Below, one piece after another: positions 9,582 through 18,175 of a stretch of DNA of 64,000 nt; position 1 is the stretch's first letter; the number at the start of each line of letters is the position of its first letter. The DNA is from Deinococcus indicus (GTDB taxonomy: Bacteria > Deinococcota > Deinococci > Deinococcales > Deinococcaceae). The position numbers were made by a program, and so were the translations under genes. The stretch lies in NCBI RefSeq assembly GCF_002198095.1, contig NZ_NHMK01000012.1, positions 1 through 64,000 of the forward strand, given 5' to 3'. Under the pieces are notes generated by a model that worked only from the letters and a program-made list of their open reading frames with translations, made no database searches and had not been told where the DNA came from.

Positions 9582-10793
9582 ATGACATCCAGCATCGTGA
9601 TCGTCGGCGGCGGAACCGCCGGACTGACCGTCGCCGCACGCCTGCTCCGCCGCACCCGCCAACTCCACATCACCGTGATCGAGCCCGCCGAACAGCATTA
9701 CTACCAGCCGTACTGGACACTCGTCGGCGGCGGCATCGTCCCCAAGGAAGCCAGCGTCCGCCCCATGGCCGACGTGATGCCCCGCGGCGTGCACTGGCTC
9801 AGGGACCGCGCCCAGCACATCGATCCCGACGCGCAGCAGATCACCCTCCAGAGCGGACAGACCCTCTCCTACGACGCGCTCGTCCTGGCCCCCGGCATCC
9901 AGATCAACTGGGACGCCATCCCCGGGCTGACCGAGAGTCTGGGCCAGGGCGGCGTCTGCTCCATCTACGACTACCGTCAGGCAGAACGCACCTGGGACAC
10001 CATCCGCACCTTCACCGGAGGAAACGCGATTTTCAACGGCGCCGCCACGCCCGTCAAATGCGGCGGCGCGCCCCAGAAGATCATGTACCTCGCCGAAGAA
10101 ACCTTCCGCGACCGGGGCGTGCGCAACCGCAGCGCCGTGAAGTTCTACACGCCCGGCAGCGTGATCTTCGGCGTCAAGGAATACGCCCAGGCGCTCCTCA
10201 AGGTCGTCGAATCCCGCGACATCGACGTGCAGTACTCGCACACCCTCACCGGCATCGAACCCACCCGGCAGGAAGCGACCTTCACGCGACCGGACGGCAC
10301 CGGCGGGACGGAAACGTTCACCGAACGCTACGACCTCCTCCACGTCATTCCGCACATGAGCGCCCCGGACTTCATCCGGCACAGTCCGGTCGCCGCCACG
10401 AGCGGCCCGCTGGCCGGCTGGATCGAAACCGATCCATACACCCTGCAGCACCCCCGCTACCCGCAGGTATTCGCGCTCGGCGACGCCGCCGGCCTGCCCG
10501 GACACCCGAAAACCGGCGCCGCGATCCGCAAGCAGGCGCCCGTCGTGGTCGCGAACCTGCTCTCCGCCCTGCTCGGTGAACCGCTCAGTGCGCGGTACGA
10601 CGGGTACTCGTCATGCCCGCTGGTCACGGGCCGCGGCAAGCTGATCCTGGCGGAATTCGTGTACGACAACAAGATCAAGAGCAGCTACCCGCCGTTCATG
10701 GACTCCGCCAAAGAGCGGTACGACGCGTACCTGCTCAAACGGCACGGCCTGCCCCGGCTGTACTGGAACGGCATGCTCCGGGGTCGGGCCTGA
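9582..10793 (+). CDS. sqr: Sulfide:quinone oxidoreductase (FAD, type II-like)
   Basis: The flavoprotein oxidises sulfide and passes electrons to quinone, releasing sulfane sulfur to an acceptor. The 403 residues begin with a dinucleotide fold IVIVGGGTAGLTVAA. Only three cysteines are present: C126, C160 (in TPVKCGGAPQ) and C345 (in GYSSCPLVTG). The last two match the redox-active pair of the mitochondrial-like SQR type. The second FAD motif is VFALGDAAGLPGHPKTGAAIRKQAP. It is divergent from the LysR gene. With cytochrome bd encoded next door, electrons could reach oxygen through a sulfide-resistant oxidase. The C-terminal amphipathic tail probably sits on the membrane. Confidence 0.93.
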   Translation: MTSSIVIVGGGTAGLTVAARLLRRTRQLHITVIEPAEQHYYQPYWTLVGGGIVPKEASVRPMADVMPRGVHWLRDRAQHIDPDAQQITLQSGQTLSYDALVLAPGIQINWDAIPGLTESLGQGGVCSIYDYRQAERTWDTIRTFTGGNAIFNGAATPVKCGGAPQKIMYLAEETFRDRGVRNRSAVKFYTPGSVIFGVKEYAQALLKVVESRDIDVQYSHTLTGIEPTRQEATFTRPDGTGGTETFTERYDLLHVIPHMSAPDFIRHSPVAATSGPLAGWIETDPYTLQHPRYPQVFALGDAAGLPGHPKTGAAIRKQAPVVVANLLSALLGEPLSARYDGYSSCPLVTGRGKLILAEFVYDNKIKSSYPPFMDSAKERYDAYLLKRHGLPRLYWNGMLRGRA

Positions 10794-10805
10794 ACCGCCG
10801 GGACT

Positions 10806-10823
10806 GACCCGCGCACGCGGGTC
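10806..10823 (+). terminator. Stem-loop after sqr
   Basis: GACCCGCG-CA-CGCGGGTC, 8-bp arms, 12 bases past the sqr stop. There is no T-tract, so it may only attenuate read-through into the next gene. Confidence 0.35.
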
Positions 10824-10865
10824 GGTCCTGAACCCATCATCCTGAATCCGCACAGGAGGACTGCC

Positions 10866-11426
10866 ATGAGCCGCATCGCCGCGCTGACCCTGACTGCCGC
10901 ACTGCTCGCCCACACGTGCGCTGCCGCCCTGACGCTCCCAGCGGCCCCTTCCACCGTCGATACCGACGCGGAACGGGCCGCCTGGACCGCGCTGATGTCC
11001 TCAGATGGCGAGTACGCCGCTGTCGCCGCTTACTCGGCCGTCATTGCCCGGTACGGGCCGGTCGAACCGTATGTCAGTGTGCTGCGCGCCGAGGAGAATC
11101 ACGTCCGCGCCCTGACCCGCCAGCTCCAGCGATACGGAGTGGCGGTGCCTTCCAACCCATACCTGGGCAGGATTCCCGCCCCCACCAACCTGCGTGTCGC
11201 CGCGCAGGCCTGGGCCGACGGGGAAGTCCTGAACGTGAAGATGTACGACGATCTGGCACTTCTGGCAACGGGTGACACGCCACTCCAGAAGGTGTTCGGC
11301 AATCTGCGTGCGGCGTCCCTCCAGGTCCACCTGCCCCTGTTCCAGCAGGCTGCCGCGGCTGGCGGAACGTTGACCGCCGCACAGATGGGTGCGCTGCGCT
11401 CACCGAGTGGCGGCCCGAAACGGTGA
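10866..11426 (+). CDS. Exported ferritin-like protein (DUF2202-type)
   Basis: A 186-residue protein with an N-terminal signal peptide (about residues 1-24, ending near ALTLPAAP). The body resembles DUF2202 ferritin-like four-helix proteins. Glu and His residues sit where metal ligands are expected: SSDGEYAAVAAYSAV, RAEENHVRALTRQL, WADGEVLNVKMYDDL and SLQVHLPLFQ. This suggests a diiron site outside the cytoplasm, but the function is unknown. The start follows a strong AGGAGG ribosome site. It lies 72 bases after sqr on the same strand and may be expressed with it. Confidence 0.75.
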   Translation: MSRIAALTLTAALLAHTCAAALTLPAAPSTVDTDAERAAWTALMSSDGEYAAVAAYSAVIARYGPVEPYVSVLRAEENHVRALTRQLQRYGVAVPSNPYLGRIPAPTNLRVAAQAWADGEVLNVKMYDDLALLATGDTPLQKVFGNLRAASLQVHLPLFQQAAAAGGTLTAAQMGALRSPSGGPKR

Positions 11427-11550
11427 AGGTCACCCGGCGCGGGTGCAGGTCCTCACGCCGTCCACCTGCGCGGTTGCCGTTGAAGCCCCTGAGCCGGACG
11501 TCCTGAGCGGTGTGCTCAGTGCGTGCTGTGGCGTTCAGGAGGTGCAGCGG

Positions 11551-11576
11551 CGAGAGGACGCCTGTGCGTCCTCTCG
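11551..11576. terminator. Strong stem-loop between convergent genes
   Basis: CGAGAGGACGC-CTGT-GCGTCCTCTCG has perfect 11-bp arms and a 4-base loop. It lies between the ferritin-like gene and the converging YgaP-type gene and could serve both strands. There is no long T-tract. Confidence 0.55.
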
Positions 11577-11622
11577 TCACGCTGACCGGATCAGCCGGCC
11601 AGACCTGTGTGAACCGCTGGCC

Positions 11623-11811
11623 TCAGCGGCGCGTGTTGATGCCCAGCAGGCGGTAGAGCGGGCAGAACCCCACGGCCGCCGTCACGCCCAGAATCCCGGC
11701 CAGCGCCCACAGCGTGGGTCTGAGCGCTCCCCCGGCGACGGTGCCGGCGGCGAGGAGCAGCAGGGCCAGCAGTGCGCGGATCCCCCGGTCGAGTGTGCTT
11801 TCGTTGCTCAT
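11623..11811 (-). CDS. Small YgaP-type membrane protein (DUF2892)
   Basis: A 62-residue protein with two hydrophobic helices (about residues 12-28 and 33-50) and the motif GFCPLYRLLGINT, typical of the transmembrane part of YgaP-like proteins. In E. coli, YgaP joins such a tail to a rhodanese domain; here the tail stands alone while separate rhodaneses are encoded downstream. The start has a good ribosome site (AGGAGGGATGAG). It is divergent from the regulator beginning at 11860, with only 48 bases between them. Confidence 0.85.
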   Translation of the reverse strand: MSNESTLDRGIRALLALLLLAAGTVAGGALRPTLWALAGILGVTAAVGFCPLYRLLGINTRR

Positions 11812-11859
11812 GTCTCATCCCTCCTGACCTCATGTTCCATGATTCACTTGCAGGTGACT

Positions 11860-12483
11860 ATGACGGAAATGGTCGAAATCCCCCCAGGCGCACAGGCCGT
11901 GATGGCCGCGCTGTCCCGCGGTCCTCAGACGGTCACGTCGCTCACCGCGGCCCTGCACCTGAGTGAACACACGGTGCGGTATCACCTCCGGCGACTGCTG
12001 GCGCGCGGTCTGATTCAGAAGCACCTCCGGGCTCCGGGGAGTCAGGCGGGGCGCCCGGCGGCCGAGTACACCGTGACGGCGCGGGCCACGGGGCTGTTTC
12101 CCAAGCGGTACCTGGAGTTGCTGGACGCGCTGCTCGCGGCCGCGCAGGCGGAAGGGCTTCAGGAGCGCCTGATGGCCCGCGTCACGCAGGACATGGTGGC
12201 GCCGCTGCAGGTGCATCTGGGTGACCTGAGCGGTGAGGCGCGCCTGCTGCGCCTGCTGGAACTGCTCGATTACGGCGATCTGCTGCCGGACGTGCGGGCC
12301 GTGCCGGGCGGCCTGTGTCTCGAGGCGTTCAACTGCGTGTATGTCGGCGCGGGCCTGCATCACGAGGTGATCTGTGACCTGCTGCCCCGCGTTCTGAGCG
12401 GAGCGAGTGGCACGCCGGTCGAGCGGCTACGCTGTCAGCGGGACGGGGGCGTCACCTGCGAGTTCATGGCGCGACTCCCGTGA
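11860..12483 (+). CDS. SufR-like winged-helix regulator with cysteine cluster
   Basis: The 207-residue protein has an N-terminal winged helix (TVTSLTAALHLSEHTVRYHLRRLLARGLI). Its C-terminal part has cysteines at LEAFNCVYVG, HHEVICDLL, VERLRCQRD and VTCEF. The spacing resembles SufR/DeoR-like regulators that bind an iron-sulfur cluster, but here it may serve thiol sensing. The start at 11860 follows AGGTG; an upstream in-frame ATG at 11839 is possible but poorly spaced. It is divergent from the YgaP-type gene, reminiscent of E. coli ygaV-ygaP. The target is probably that gene and itself. Confidence 0.75.
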   Translation: MTEMVEIPPGAQAVMAALSRGPQTVTSLTAALHLSEHTVRYHLRRLLARGLIQKHLRAPGSQAGRPAAEYTVTARATGLFPKRYLELLDALLAAAQAEGLQERLMARVTQDMVAPLQVHLGDLSGEARLLRLLELLDYGDLLPDVRAVPGGLCLEAFNCVYVGAGLHHEVICDLLPRVLSGASGTPVERLRCQRDGGVTCEFMARLP

Positions 12484-12548
12484 CCAGCGCTGGCAGGCAG
12501 AACGCCGTGGGGTCATCACCGACGCCTGGCACAGCCCAGATCCTATAC

Positions 12549-12582
12549 ATGCAAGAATTACAATATTAGAATCCTTGCATGA
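12549..12582. promoter_or_regulatory. Inverted repeat and leaderless promoter of the ArsR-SulP operon
   Basis: CATGCAAG and CTTGCATG form an 8-bp inverted repeat separated by 18 bases, and the second arm contains the start codon. A -10 match TAGAAT (12567-12572) lies six bases before the ATG, so the transcript would start at or near the ATG. ArsR-family repressors commonly bind such repeats over their own promoter. Confidence 0.65.
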
Positions 12583-12908
12583 AGCAGGAGCTGCACACGT
12601 ACAAGGCCAGCCTGTTCAAGGCGCTCGGCCATCCCCTCCGCCTGGCCATCCTCGACGTCCTGCGCGGCGGTGAGCAGACCGTCACGCAACTCCAGGACCG
12701 CACCGGGGCAGAGCAGGCCAGCGTCAGCCAGCACCTCGGCGTGCTGCGCGCCCACCACTTCGTCTCCGTCCGGCGCGACGGCACGCTGGCCTACTACCGC
12801 GCCTCGGACCCCGAGATCTACGCGTTTCTCGACCTGGGCCGTCAGGTCTACGAGCGGCAGCTTCAGCGGCAACGCGAGCAGCTCACCCTGCAGGCCGGCC
12901 CGGCATGA
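12579..12908 (+). CDS. ArsR-family repressor without cysteines
   Basis: A 109-residue winged-helix protein: ALGHPLRLAILDVL, then the recognition region GAEQASVSQHLGVLRAHHFVSVRRDGTLAYYRAS. It contains no cysteine at all, so it cannot sense through the usual ArsR/SmtB metal-thiolate or the SqrR/BigR disulfide mechanism. Histidine/acidic metal sites remain possible, as does a small-molecule ligand. The gene is leaderless and overlaps the SulP gene by four bases, so it probably autoregulates both. Such ArsR-SulP pairs are common, and the substrate is usually unknown. Confidence 0.9.
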   Translation: MKQELHTYKASLFKALGHPLRLAILDVLRGGEQTVTQLQDRTGAEQASVSQHLGVLRAHHFVSVRRDGTLAYYRASDPEIYAFLDLGRQVYERQLQRQREQLTLQAGPA

Positions 12909-14587
12909 CCCGCCCCGGTCTCCTGACGGCGCTCTCTCCCCTCCCCGCCTGGCAGGCCGAATTCCGCCGCTACACCCGGGCGCAGTTCACGCAGGATCTC
13001 CTGGCCGGCGTGACCGTCGGCGTCGTGGCCCTCCCGCTGGCGCTGGCCTTCGGCGTGACCAGCGGCGCGGGTGCCACGGCCGGGCTGATCACGGCCATCA
13101 TCGCCGGGGCCGTCGCCAGCGCCTTCGGCGGCAGCCGCTTCCAGATCACGGGCCCAACCGGGGCCATGACCGTGGTGCTCCTGCCCGTCATCGCCCAGTA
13201 CGGCCTGTCCCAGGTGGCGGTGATCGGCCTGCTCGCCGGACTCATGCTGATCACCGCGAGCGCGCTGCGCCTGGGCCGCGCCATTCACCTGATGCCCTGG
13301 CCGGTCATCACGGGATTCACCAACGGCATCGCCGTGATCATCGCGCTGCAGCAACTGCCAGCCGCGCTGGGCCTCCCGCCCGTCCCGGGCGAGCGGATCC
13401 TGCCCGCCAGCCTGGACGTGCTCCGCGAGTTCCTGCGCGCCCCAGCCCCGGCGCCCGTCCTACTAACCCTCCTGACGGCCGGCGTCCTGCTGCTCTGGCC
13501 CCGCCTGAACGTCCGGCTGCCCGGCGGGATCGTCGCGCTGCTGCTCGTCACGGCGCTCAGCCTCGCGCTGCACCTGGACGTGCCCCGCATCGGTCCGGTC
13601 CCCACCGGTCTGCCGTGGCCGTCGCTACCGGCCCTGGACGGACAACTGCTGCCCCACCTGCTCAGTCCGGCCCTGGCTGTCGCCGTACTCGCCGGACTGG
13701 AAAGCCTGCTGTCCGCCGTGGTCGCCGACGGCGTGACCCGCACCCGGCACGATCCGGACCGGGAACTGCTCGGCCAGGGACTGGCGAACCTCGTCACGCC
13801 ACTGTTCGGCGGCATCCCCAGTACGGGCGCGATCGCCCGCACGGCCGTCGGGGTGCGCAGCGGCGCGCAGACGCGCGTCACGGGACTCGTCCACGCGGCG
13901 TTCCTACTGCTCGTCACGCTCGTCCTGGGACGCTTCGCTGCGCTCGTTCCGCTCAGCGTGCTCGCCGGGATCCTGCTCGTGACGGCTGCCCGCATGTTCG
14001 AACGGGACGCCTCACGGACCCTGCGGCGCAGCACGCGCAGCGACTACGTCACGCTGCTGGCCACCATGACCGTCACGGTCGCCTTCGATCTCATCCTCGC
14101 CATCGAGGTCGGGCTCGCCGTGGCCGGCGTGCTGTTCGTCCAGCGCATGATCGGCACCCTGAACGTCGAGCCGATGAGTATCCATCAGGACGCCCCGGCC
14201 GACGCGGACGCCGCCCTGCTGCAGTCCCGGGTGCTGGCCTACCGGGTCGAAGGGCCCCTGTTTTTCGGCGTGGCAGGCCGCTTCACCGAGCAACTCAGGG
14301 CCCTGCCGGACGTGGACGTCGTGATCCTGCGGCTGCGCCGCGTCGCGACACTCGACGCCAGTGGCGCCCACGCCCTCGCGCAACTGCAGCGGGACCTGCA
14401 CGCTCAGGGCGTGACGCTGCTCCTCAGCGGACTGCAGGACCAGCCGCGCGCGCTTCTGGAGCGCATGGGGCTGCTGGAGGCCGTCACGACGGCCGGGCAT
14501 CACCTGTTCGAGACCACTGAGGACGCCACCCGGCATGCCTGGCGTCACGTGCAGCGCGCGCAGGCGCTGGCCGAACTCCAGCCCTGA
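12905..14587 (+). CDS. SulP-family anion transporter with STAS domain
   Basis: A 560-residue membrane transporter for sulfate, bicarbonate or another small anion. The N-terminal portion has the SulP entry DLLAGVTVGVVALPLALAFGV and the conserved GSRFQITGPTGAM loop. About 10-12 helices follow to roughly residue 415. A C-terminal STAS domain (about residues 430-540) includes VVILRLRRVATLDASGAHAL. The start overlaps the ArsR stop. Given the surrounding sulfur genes, sulfate is an attractive but unproven substrate. Confidence 0.9.
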   Translation: MTRPGLLTALSPLPAWQAEFRRYTRAQFTQDLLAGVTVGVVALPLALAFGVTSGAGATAGLITAIIAGAVASAFGGSRFQITGPTGAMTVVLLPVIAQYGLSQVAVIGLLAGLMLITASALRLGRAIHLMPWPVITGFTNGIAVIIALQQLPAALGLPPVPGERILPASLDVLREFLRAPAPAPVLLTLLTAGVLLLWPRLNVRLPGGIVALLLVTALSLALHLDVPRIGPVPTGLPWPSLPALDGQLLPHLLSPALAVAVLAGLESLLSAVVADGVTRTRHDPDRELLGQGLANLVTPLFGGIPSTGAIARTAVGVRSGAQTRVTGLVHAAFLLLVTLVLGRFAALVPLSVLAGILLVTAARMFERDASRTLRRSTRSDYVTLLATMTVTVAFDLILAIEVGLAVAGVLFVQRMIGTLNVEPMSIHQDAPADADAALLQSRVLAYRVEGPLFFGVAGRFTEQLRALPDVDVVILRLRRVATLDASGAHALAQLQRDLHAQGVTLLLSGLQDQPRALLERMGLLEAVTTAGHHLFETTEDATRHAWRHVQRAQALAELQP

Positions 14588-14643
14588 CCATGGGGGCAGC
14601 CGACACCCCTGCCCGCATGGTCAGGGCACCAGGGCTCGCACCG

Positions 14644-16065
14644 TCAGGATTCCAGGACCACACGGTTCTTCCCGGCTCTCTTGGCCTGATACATGACCTG
14701 ATCGGCCCGCTCCAGCAGGGCCTCCGGTGACGCGTCTCCCAGCTGCGTGACCAGACCGATGGACGCGGAGACGTGCAGCGGACCAACGCTGCTGGGCATG
14801 GGAGCCTGCAGGCCCGTGAGCAGTCGTTCAGCGGCCCCCTGCGCCTGCTCAGGCGTACACGGCGCGGTCAGGACCACCACGAATTCATCACCGCCCAGCC
14901 GGGCGATCACGTCCCGGTCCCGCATGTTCCGGGTCAGCCGGTCCGATACGACCTGCAGCACCTCGTCACCCACGGGATGCCCGAAGGTGTCATTGATGGC
15001 CTTGAATCCGTCGAGGTCCAGAAACAGCAGCGCCGCGGGACTGCGGTGACGGCCCGGCCGGCTCAGGATCTCCGTGAGGGCCGCGCGGTTGAGCAGGCCG
15101 GTCAGGGCGTCATGGGTGGCGGCGTGCTCCAGGTGCGCGCGGCTGGCGTGTTCGGCCGTCACGTCCCGCATGACGACCGCGGCGCCGAGCAGCGTGCCGT
15201 CCTGTGCGCGCAGCGCCTGCCCGGACGTACTGACCAGCACCGGGGGGCGCGCCGCGGGCCGGATCACCATCAGGCTGTCCTGGACGCGCTCGCCACGCAG
15301 CGCCCGGTACAGGGGAATCTGATCCGGGGCGAGCGGGACGCGCCCGTCTTCCTGGAACAGGTCGTACGCGCCGCTCCAGTCGTCCGGGCGGAGCGGCCGC
15401 TGCGGCAGGCCGTGCAGTTCCCGCGTTGCCCGGTTGAAGACCGTCAGGGTGCCCTGCTCGTCGCAGGCGACCACCCCGTCATGCATGTGCTCCAGCACGG
15501 CGTTCAGGAAGGCCCGCTCCTGCGCGAGCGTCTGGGTGAGGCGGGCCTGTTCCGTCACGTCCCGCCCCTCGGCAAGCAGGCCGGTGACCACGTCGCCCCG
15601 GCGCAGTGGCACCAGGGTGTACTCCACCGTCAGGTGCCGCCCGGGCAGGTGCAGGTGTGCCTGGGTGCGGACGACCTCACCGCCGGCTGCCCGCACGATG
15701 CCCTCGCGGAGCTCCCGCTGCGCGTCGGGCGACGCGTTCCACCAGGGTGTCAGCCAGAACGGCTGGCCGATCAGGGCGTCCCGCTCAGCCTGGATCAGGT
15801 CCAGGGCTGTGCGGTTGACGTCCAGCAGCCGCCCGTCGGTCTCCAGGAGGGCCAGCATGCCGGCGGCGTGGTGGTACACGTGCTGCAGGCCCCGCAGGGC
15901 CTCACGGGCAGCTTCGAGCTGGGCAACGAGCTGCTCCAGGGCGGTCTGGAGCGCCTGGCCGTCCAGCGTGCCCGGCACCTCCAGACCGAGGTCGCGCATC
16001 CGGCGGGTCAGCTCTGCAGGCACAGCGGTCATCTGTGCGCAGTATGACCGATCGGACGCCTGCAC
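14644..16065 (-). CDS. PAS-domain diguanylate cyclase
   Basis: A 473-residue cytoplasmic signalling protein that should make cyclic di-GMP. Two PAS-like domains occupy about residues 60-180 and 185-300 (HAAGMLALLETDGRLLDVN; VLEHMHDGVVACDEQGTLTVF). A GGDEF domain ends the protein, with the active motif RLGGDEFVVVL. An RDRD sequence five residues upstream matches the RxxD product-inhibition site. No membrane segment is seen, and the PAS ligand is unknown. It stands alone, converging on the SulP gene. Confidence 0.93.
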   Translation of the reverse strand: MQASDRSYCAQMTAVPAELTRRMRDLGLEVPGTLDGQALQTALEQLVAQLEAAREALRGLQHVYHHAAGMLALLETDGRLLDVNRTALDLIQAERDALIGQPFWLTPWWNASPDAQRELREGIVRAAGGEVVRTQAHLHLPGRHLTVEYTLVPLRRGDVVTGLLAEGRDVTEQARLTQTLAQERAFLNAVLEHMHDGVVACDEQGTLTVFNRATRELHGLPQRPLRPDDWSGAYDLFQEDGRVPLAPDQIPLYRALRGERVQDSLMVIRPAARPPVLVSTSGQALRAQDGTLLGAAVVMRDVTAEHASRAHLEHAATHDALTGLLNRAALTEILSRPGRHRSPAALLFLDLDGFKAINDTFGHPVGDEVLQVVSDRLTRNMRDRDVIARLGGDEFVVVLTAPCTPEQAQGAAERLLTGLQAPMPSSVGPLHVSASIGLVTQLGDASPEALLERADQVMYQAKRAGKNRVVLES

Positions 16066-16090
16066 CGGGGCAGATCTGCCGCGCTGGACG

Positions 16091-17731
16091 TCAGGGATGC
16101 GCCGCAGGGGTCAGGCTGGCCTGACCGGCCTGCCAGGTGAGGTACCCGCCGCTGAGGGTGCAGGCGTCGACGCCCAACTGATTCAGGAGCAGCGCGGCCG
16201 TGTGTCCCCGCTGCCCGACCTGGCAGTACACCAGCACGCGGGGTGCCAGGTGCGGCGCCTGCTCGCGCAGGGTGTCCAGCGGAATGTTCACCGCCCCGGG
16301 CAGGTGCCCGCGGCGGTACTCGTCCGCACTGCGCACGTCGATGAGCTGCCGACCACTGCTCAGGGCCTCATGCCACTGCAGCGGGCGGGTCAGGCCGTCC
16401 ATGACGTTCTGCGCGACGTACCCGAGCATGTTCACGGGGTCCTTGGCGCTGCCGTACGGCGGCGCGTAGGCCAGGGGCAGGTCGGCCAGGTCGTCGGCGC
16501 GCACGCCCGCGTGCAGCGCGGTGGCGAGCACGTCCAGACGTTTGTCCGTCCCGTCGCCGCCGACCGCCTGCGCGCCGTAGATGCGGCCGGTCGCAGCGTC
16601 GAACACCAGTTTCAGGTGCAGGCCCTGAGCCCCTGGGTAGTACCCCGCGTGCGAGGCCGGGTGGGTGTGAATGACGGTCGGCGTGAGCCCGGCGGCCCGT
16701 ACCTGCCGCTCGTTGAGTCCTGTGCTGCCAGCGGTCAGCGTGAAGATCCGGGCGATCGCGGTGGCCGGATGAGGGCCGTACGACGCGGGACGGCCCATCA
16801 GGTGGTCGGCCGCGACGCGGCCCTGCCGGTTGGCGCCCCAGGCGAGTGGGACGAACGCGGGCTGATCCAGGGCGTCGCGGGTGAGGATGGCGTCCCCGAC
16901 CGCGTAGATCAGGGGATCCGAGGTCTGCAGGTGGTCGTTCACGAGGATGCCGCCGCCGGTGGCCACGTCGAGGCCGGCGTCACGGGCGAGCTGGTCGGAG
17001 GGGCGGACGCCGGCCGCGAGCACCACCACGTCGGCCGGCAGGCACGCGCCGCTGTGCAGGTGCACGTGCGTGTCGGTGACGCGGGTGACGGCGGCGCCAG
17101 TAGCGACGTGGACACCCTGACGGTCGAGTTCCTGATGAACCAGGGCCGCCAGTTCCGGATCAAGCGGGGGAAGCACCTGCGGACCCGCTTCCAGGAGCGT
17201 CACGTGCCGCCCGGCTGCCCGCAGGTTTTCAGCGGCTTCGACGCCGATAAAGCCGGCGCCGATGACGACCACGTGGGGACCAGCGGTGTCGACGGCCGCC
17301 TTGAGGCGGTCGAGATCCGGGACGGTACGCAGGGGAAAGGCACGCTCGATTCCTGGGATGGGGGGACGGACAGCGTGAGCGCCGGGGCTGAGAATCAGCC
17401 GGTCGTACGGGAGGGTGAAGGGCTCGCCGGTCAGGGTCTGGCGCCCCGTCACGGTGCGGGCGGCACGGTCGATCTGCAGGGCCTCGTGATGCACACGGGC
17501 GTCGAGATTGAACCGGGCCTGCAAGGAGTCCGGCGTGTGGAGCAGCAGGTCGTCACGGCCGACGGTGCCGCTCAGGTGATAGGGCAGGCCGCAGTTGGCG
17601 AAACTGACGTAGGGTCCGCGTTCCAGCACGGTGATGAGGGCCGTTTCGTTCAGTCGGCGCAGGCGGGTGGCGGCGCTCATGCCACCGGCGACGCCGCCGA
17701 TCACGATCACGCGAAGAGGTGAGGCATGCAT
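16091..17731 (-). CDS. CoA-disulfide/persulfide reductase with C-terminal rhodanese
   Basis: The 546-residue flavoprotein reduces CoA disulfide or CoA persulfide with NAD(P)H. Residues 1-440 are the pyridine nucleotide-disulfide oxidoreductase part: FAD motif VIVIGGVAGGMSAATRL, active C47 in FANCGLPYHLSG, NAD motif VVVIGAGFIGVEAAENL. Residues about 460-540 form a rhodanese domain with C503 (VYCQVGQRG). This is the known CoADR-RHD arrangement that acts on persulfides. The start at 17731 follows a clear AGGAG; the frame continues upstream but without a ribosome site. A CstR-type operator lies 110 bases upstream. Confidence 0.92.
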   Translation of the reverse strand: MHASPLRVIVIGGVAGGMSAATRLRRLNETALITVLERGPYVSFANCGLPYHLSGTVGRDDLLLHTPDSLQARFNLDARVHHEALQIDRAARTVTGRQTLTGEPFTLPYDRLILSPGAHAVRPPIPGIERAFPLRTVPDLDRLKAAVDTAGPHVVVIGAGFIGVEAAENLRAAGRHVTLLEAGPQVLPPLDPELAALVHQELDRQGVHVATGAAVTRVTDTHVHLHSGACLPADVVVLAAGVRPSDQLARDAGLDVATGGGILVNDHLQTSDPLIYAVGDAILTRDALDQPAFVPLAWGANRQGRVAADHLMGRPASYGPHPATAIARIFTLTAGSTGLNERQVRAAGLTPTVIHTHPASHAGYYPGAQGLHLKLVFDAATGRIYGAQAVGGDGTDKRLDVLATALHAGVRADDLADLPLAYAPPYGSAKDPVNMLGYVAQNVMDGLTRPLQWHEALSSGRQLIDVRSADEYRRGHLPGAVNIPLDTLREQAPHLAPRVLVYCQVGQRGHTAALLLNQLGVDACTLSGGYLTWQAGQASLTPAAHP

Positions 17732-17840
17732 AGGTTCTCCTGGTGGGTCAGGTGGGTGAACGTGGAGGTGTGCCGTGACGGTCCGGCGGACCGGCAGTGG
17801 AGTGCCGGGTGGTCCGGAGCGTCCTCCTGAACGTAGCCTA

Positions 17841-17857
17841 ATACCCATACGGGGTAT
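17841..17857. promoter_or_regulatory. CstR/CsoR-type operator upstream of CoADR gene
   Basis: ATACCCATACGGGGTAT, a near-perfect inverted repeat of ATACCC around a short centre. The same pattern recurs at 18122 and 23093. Such G/C tracts flanked by AT are the known operator type of CsoR-family repressors. Confidence 0.7.
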
Positions 17858-18121
17858 AGCCTTATCGGTGAACCTGATGGCGACGTGGTGGAAAGTCGAT
17901 GAGAGAGCCTGCTGGCGGTAACGCCGCTGCTTGGTGCGGACCATCAATTCGGAGCGCAGATGCTCATCGGGAAGCTGCGAGAAGATCCGTTCGGAACGCG
18001 CAAAACGCAGAGTGGAGCGCGGCAGAGTCGTTGGCAGAAGATCAACCGTCGTGCGCTGTTATCACGCGTTTCAATACCAAGCATCGATCATTCCAATGAG
18101 TTCCGCGATCCTCCTTGCGGC

Positions 18122-18138
18122 ATACCTCATGGGGGTAT
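18122..18138. promoter_or_regulatory. CstR/CsoR-type operator upstream of CstB-like gene
   Basis: ATACCTCATGGGGGTAT, 38 bases upstream of the start at 18176 and ahead of its AAGGAGGG ribosome site. It shares the ATACC(C)-centre-GGGTAT pattern with the copies at 17841 and 23093. Confidence 0.7.
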
Positions 18139-18175
18139 ACCATCCGGACAGTTGTATCCCCCAAGGAGGGCCCCT

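Larger units (their letters stand above)
17732..18175. other. Divergent intergenic region between the CoADR and CstB-like genes
   Basis: The 444-base spacer holds two CstR-type operators, one near each gene. The middle (about 17870-18110) shows no recognisable gene, and its open frames have no family resemblance. It may be debris of a lost element separating two once-closer promoters, but I cannot name it. Confidence 0.5.
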
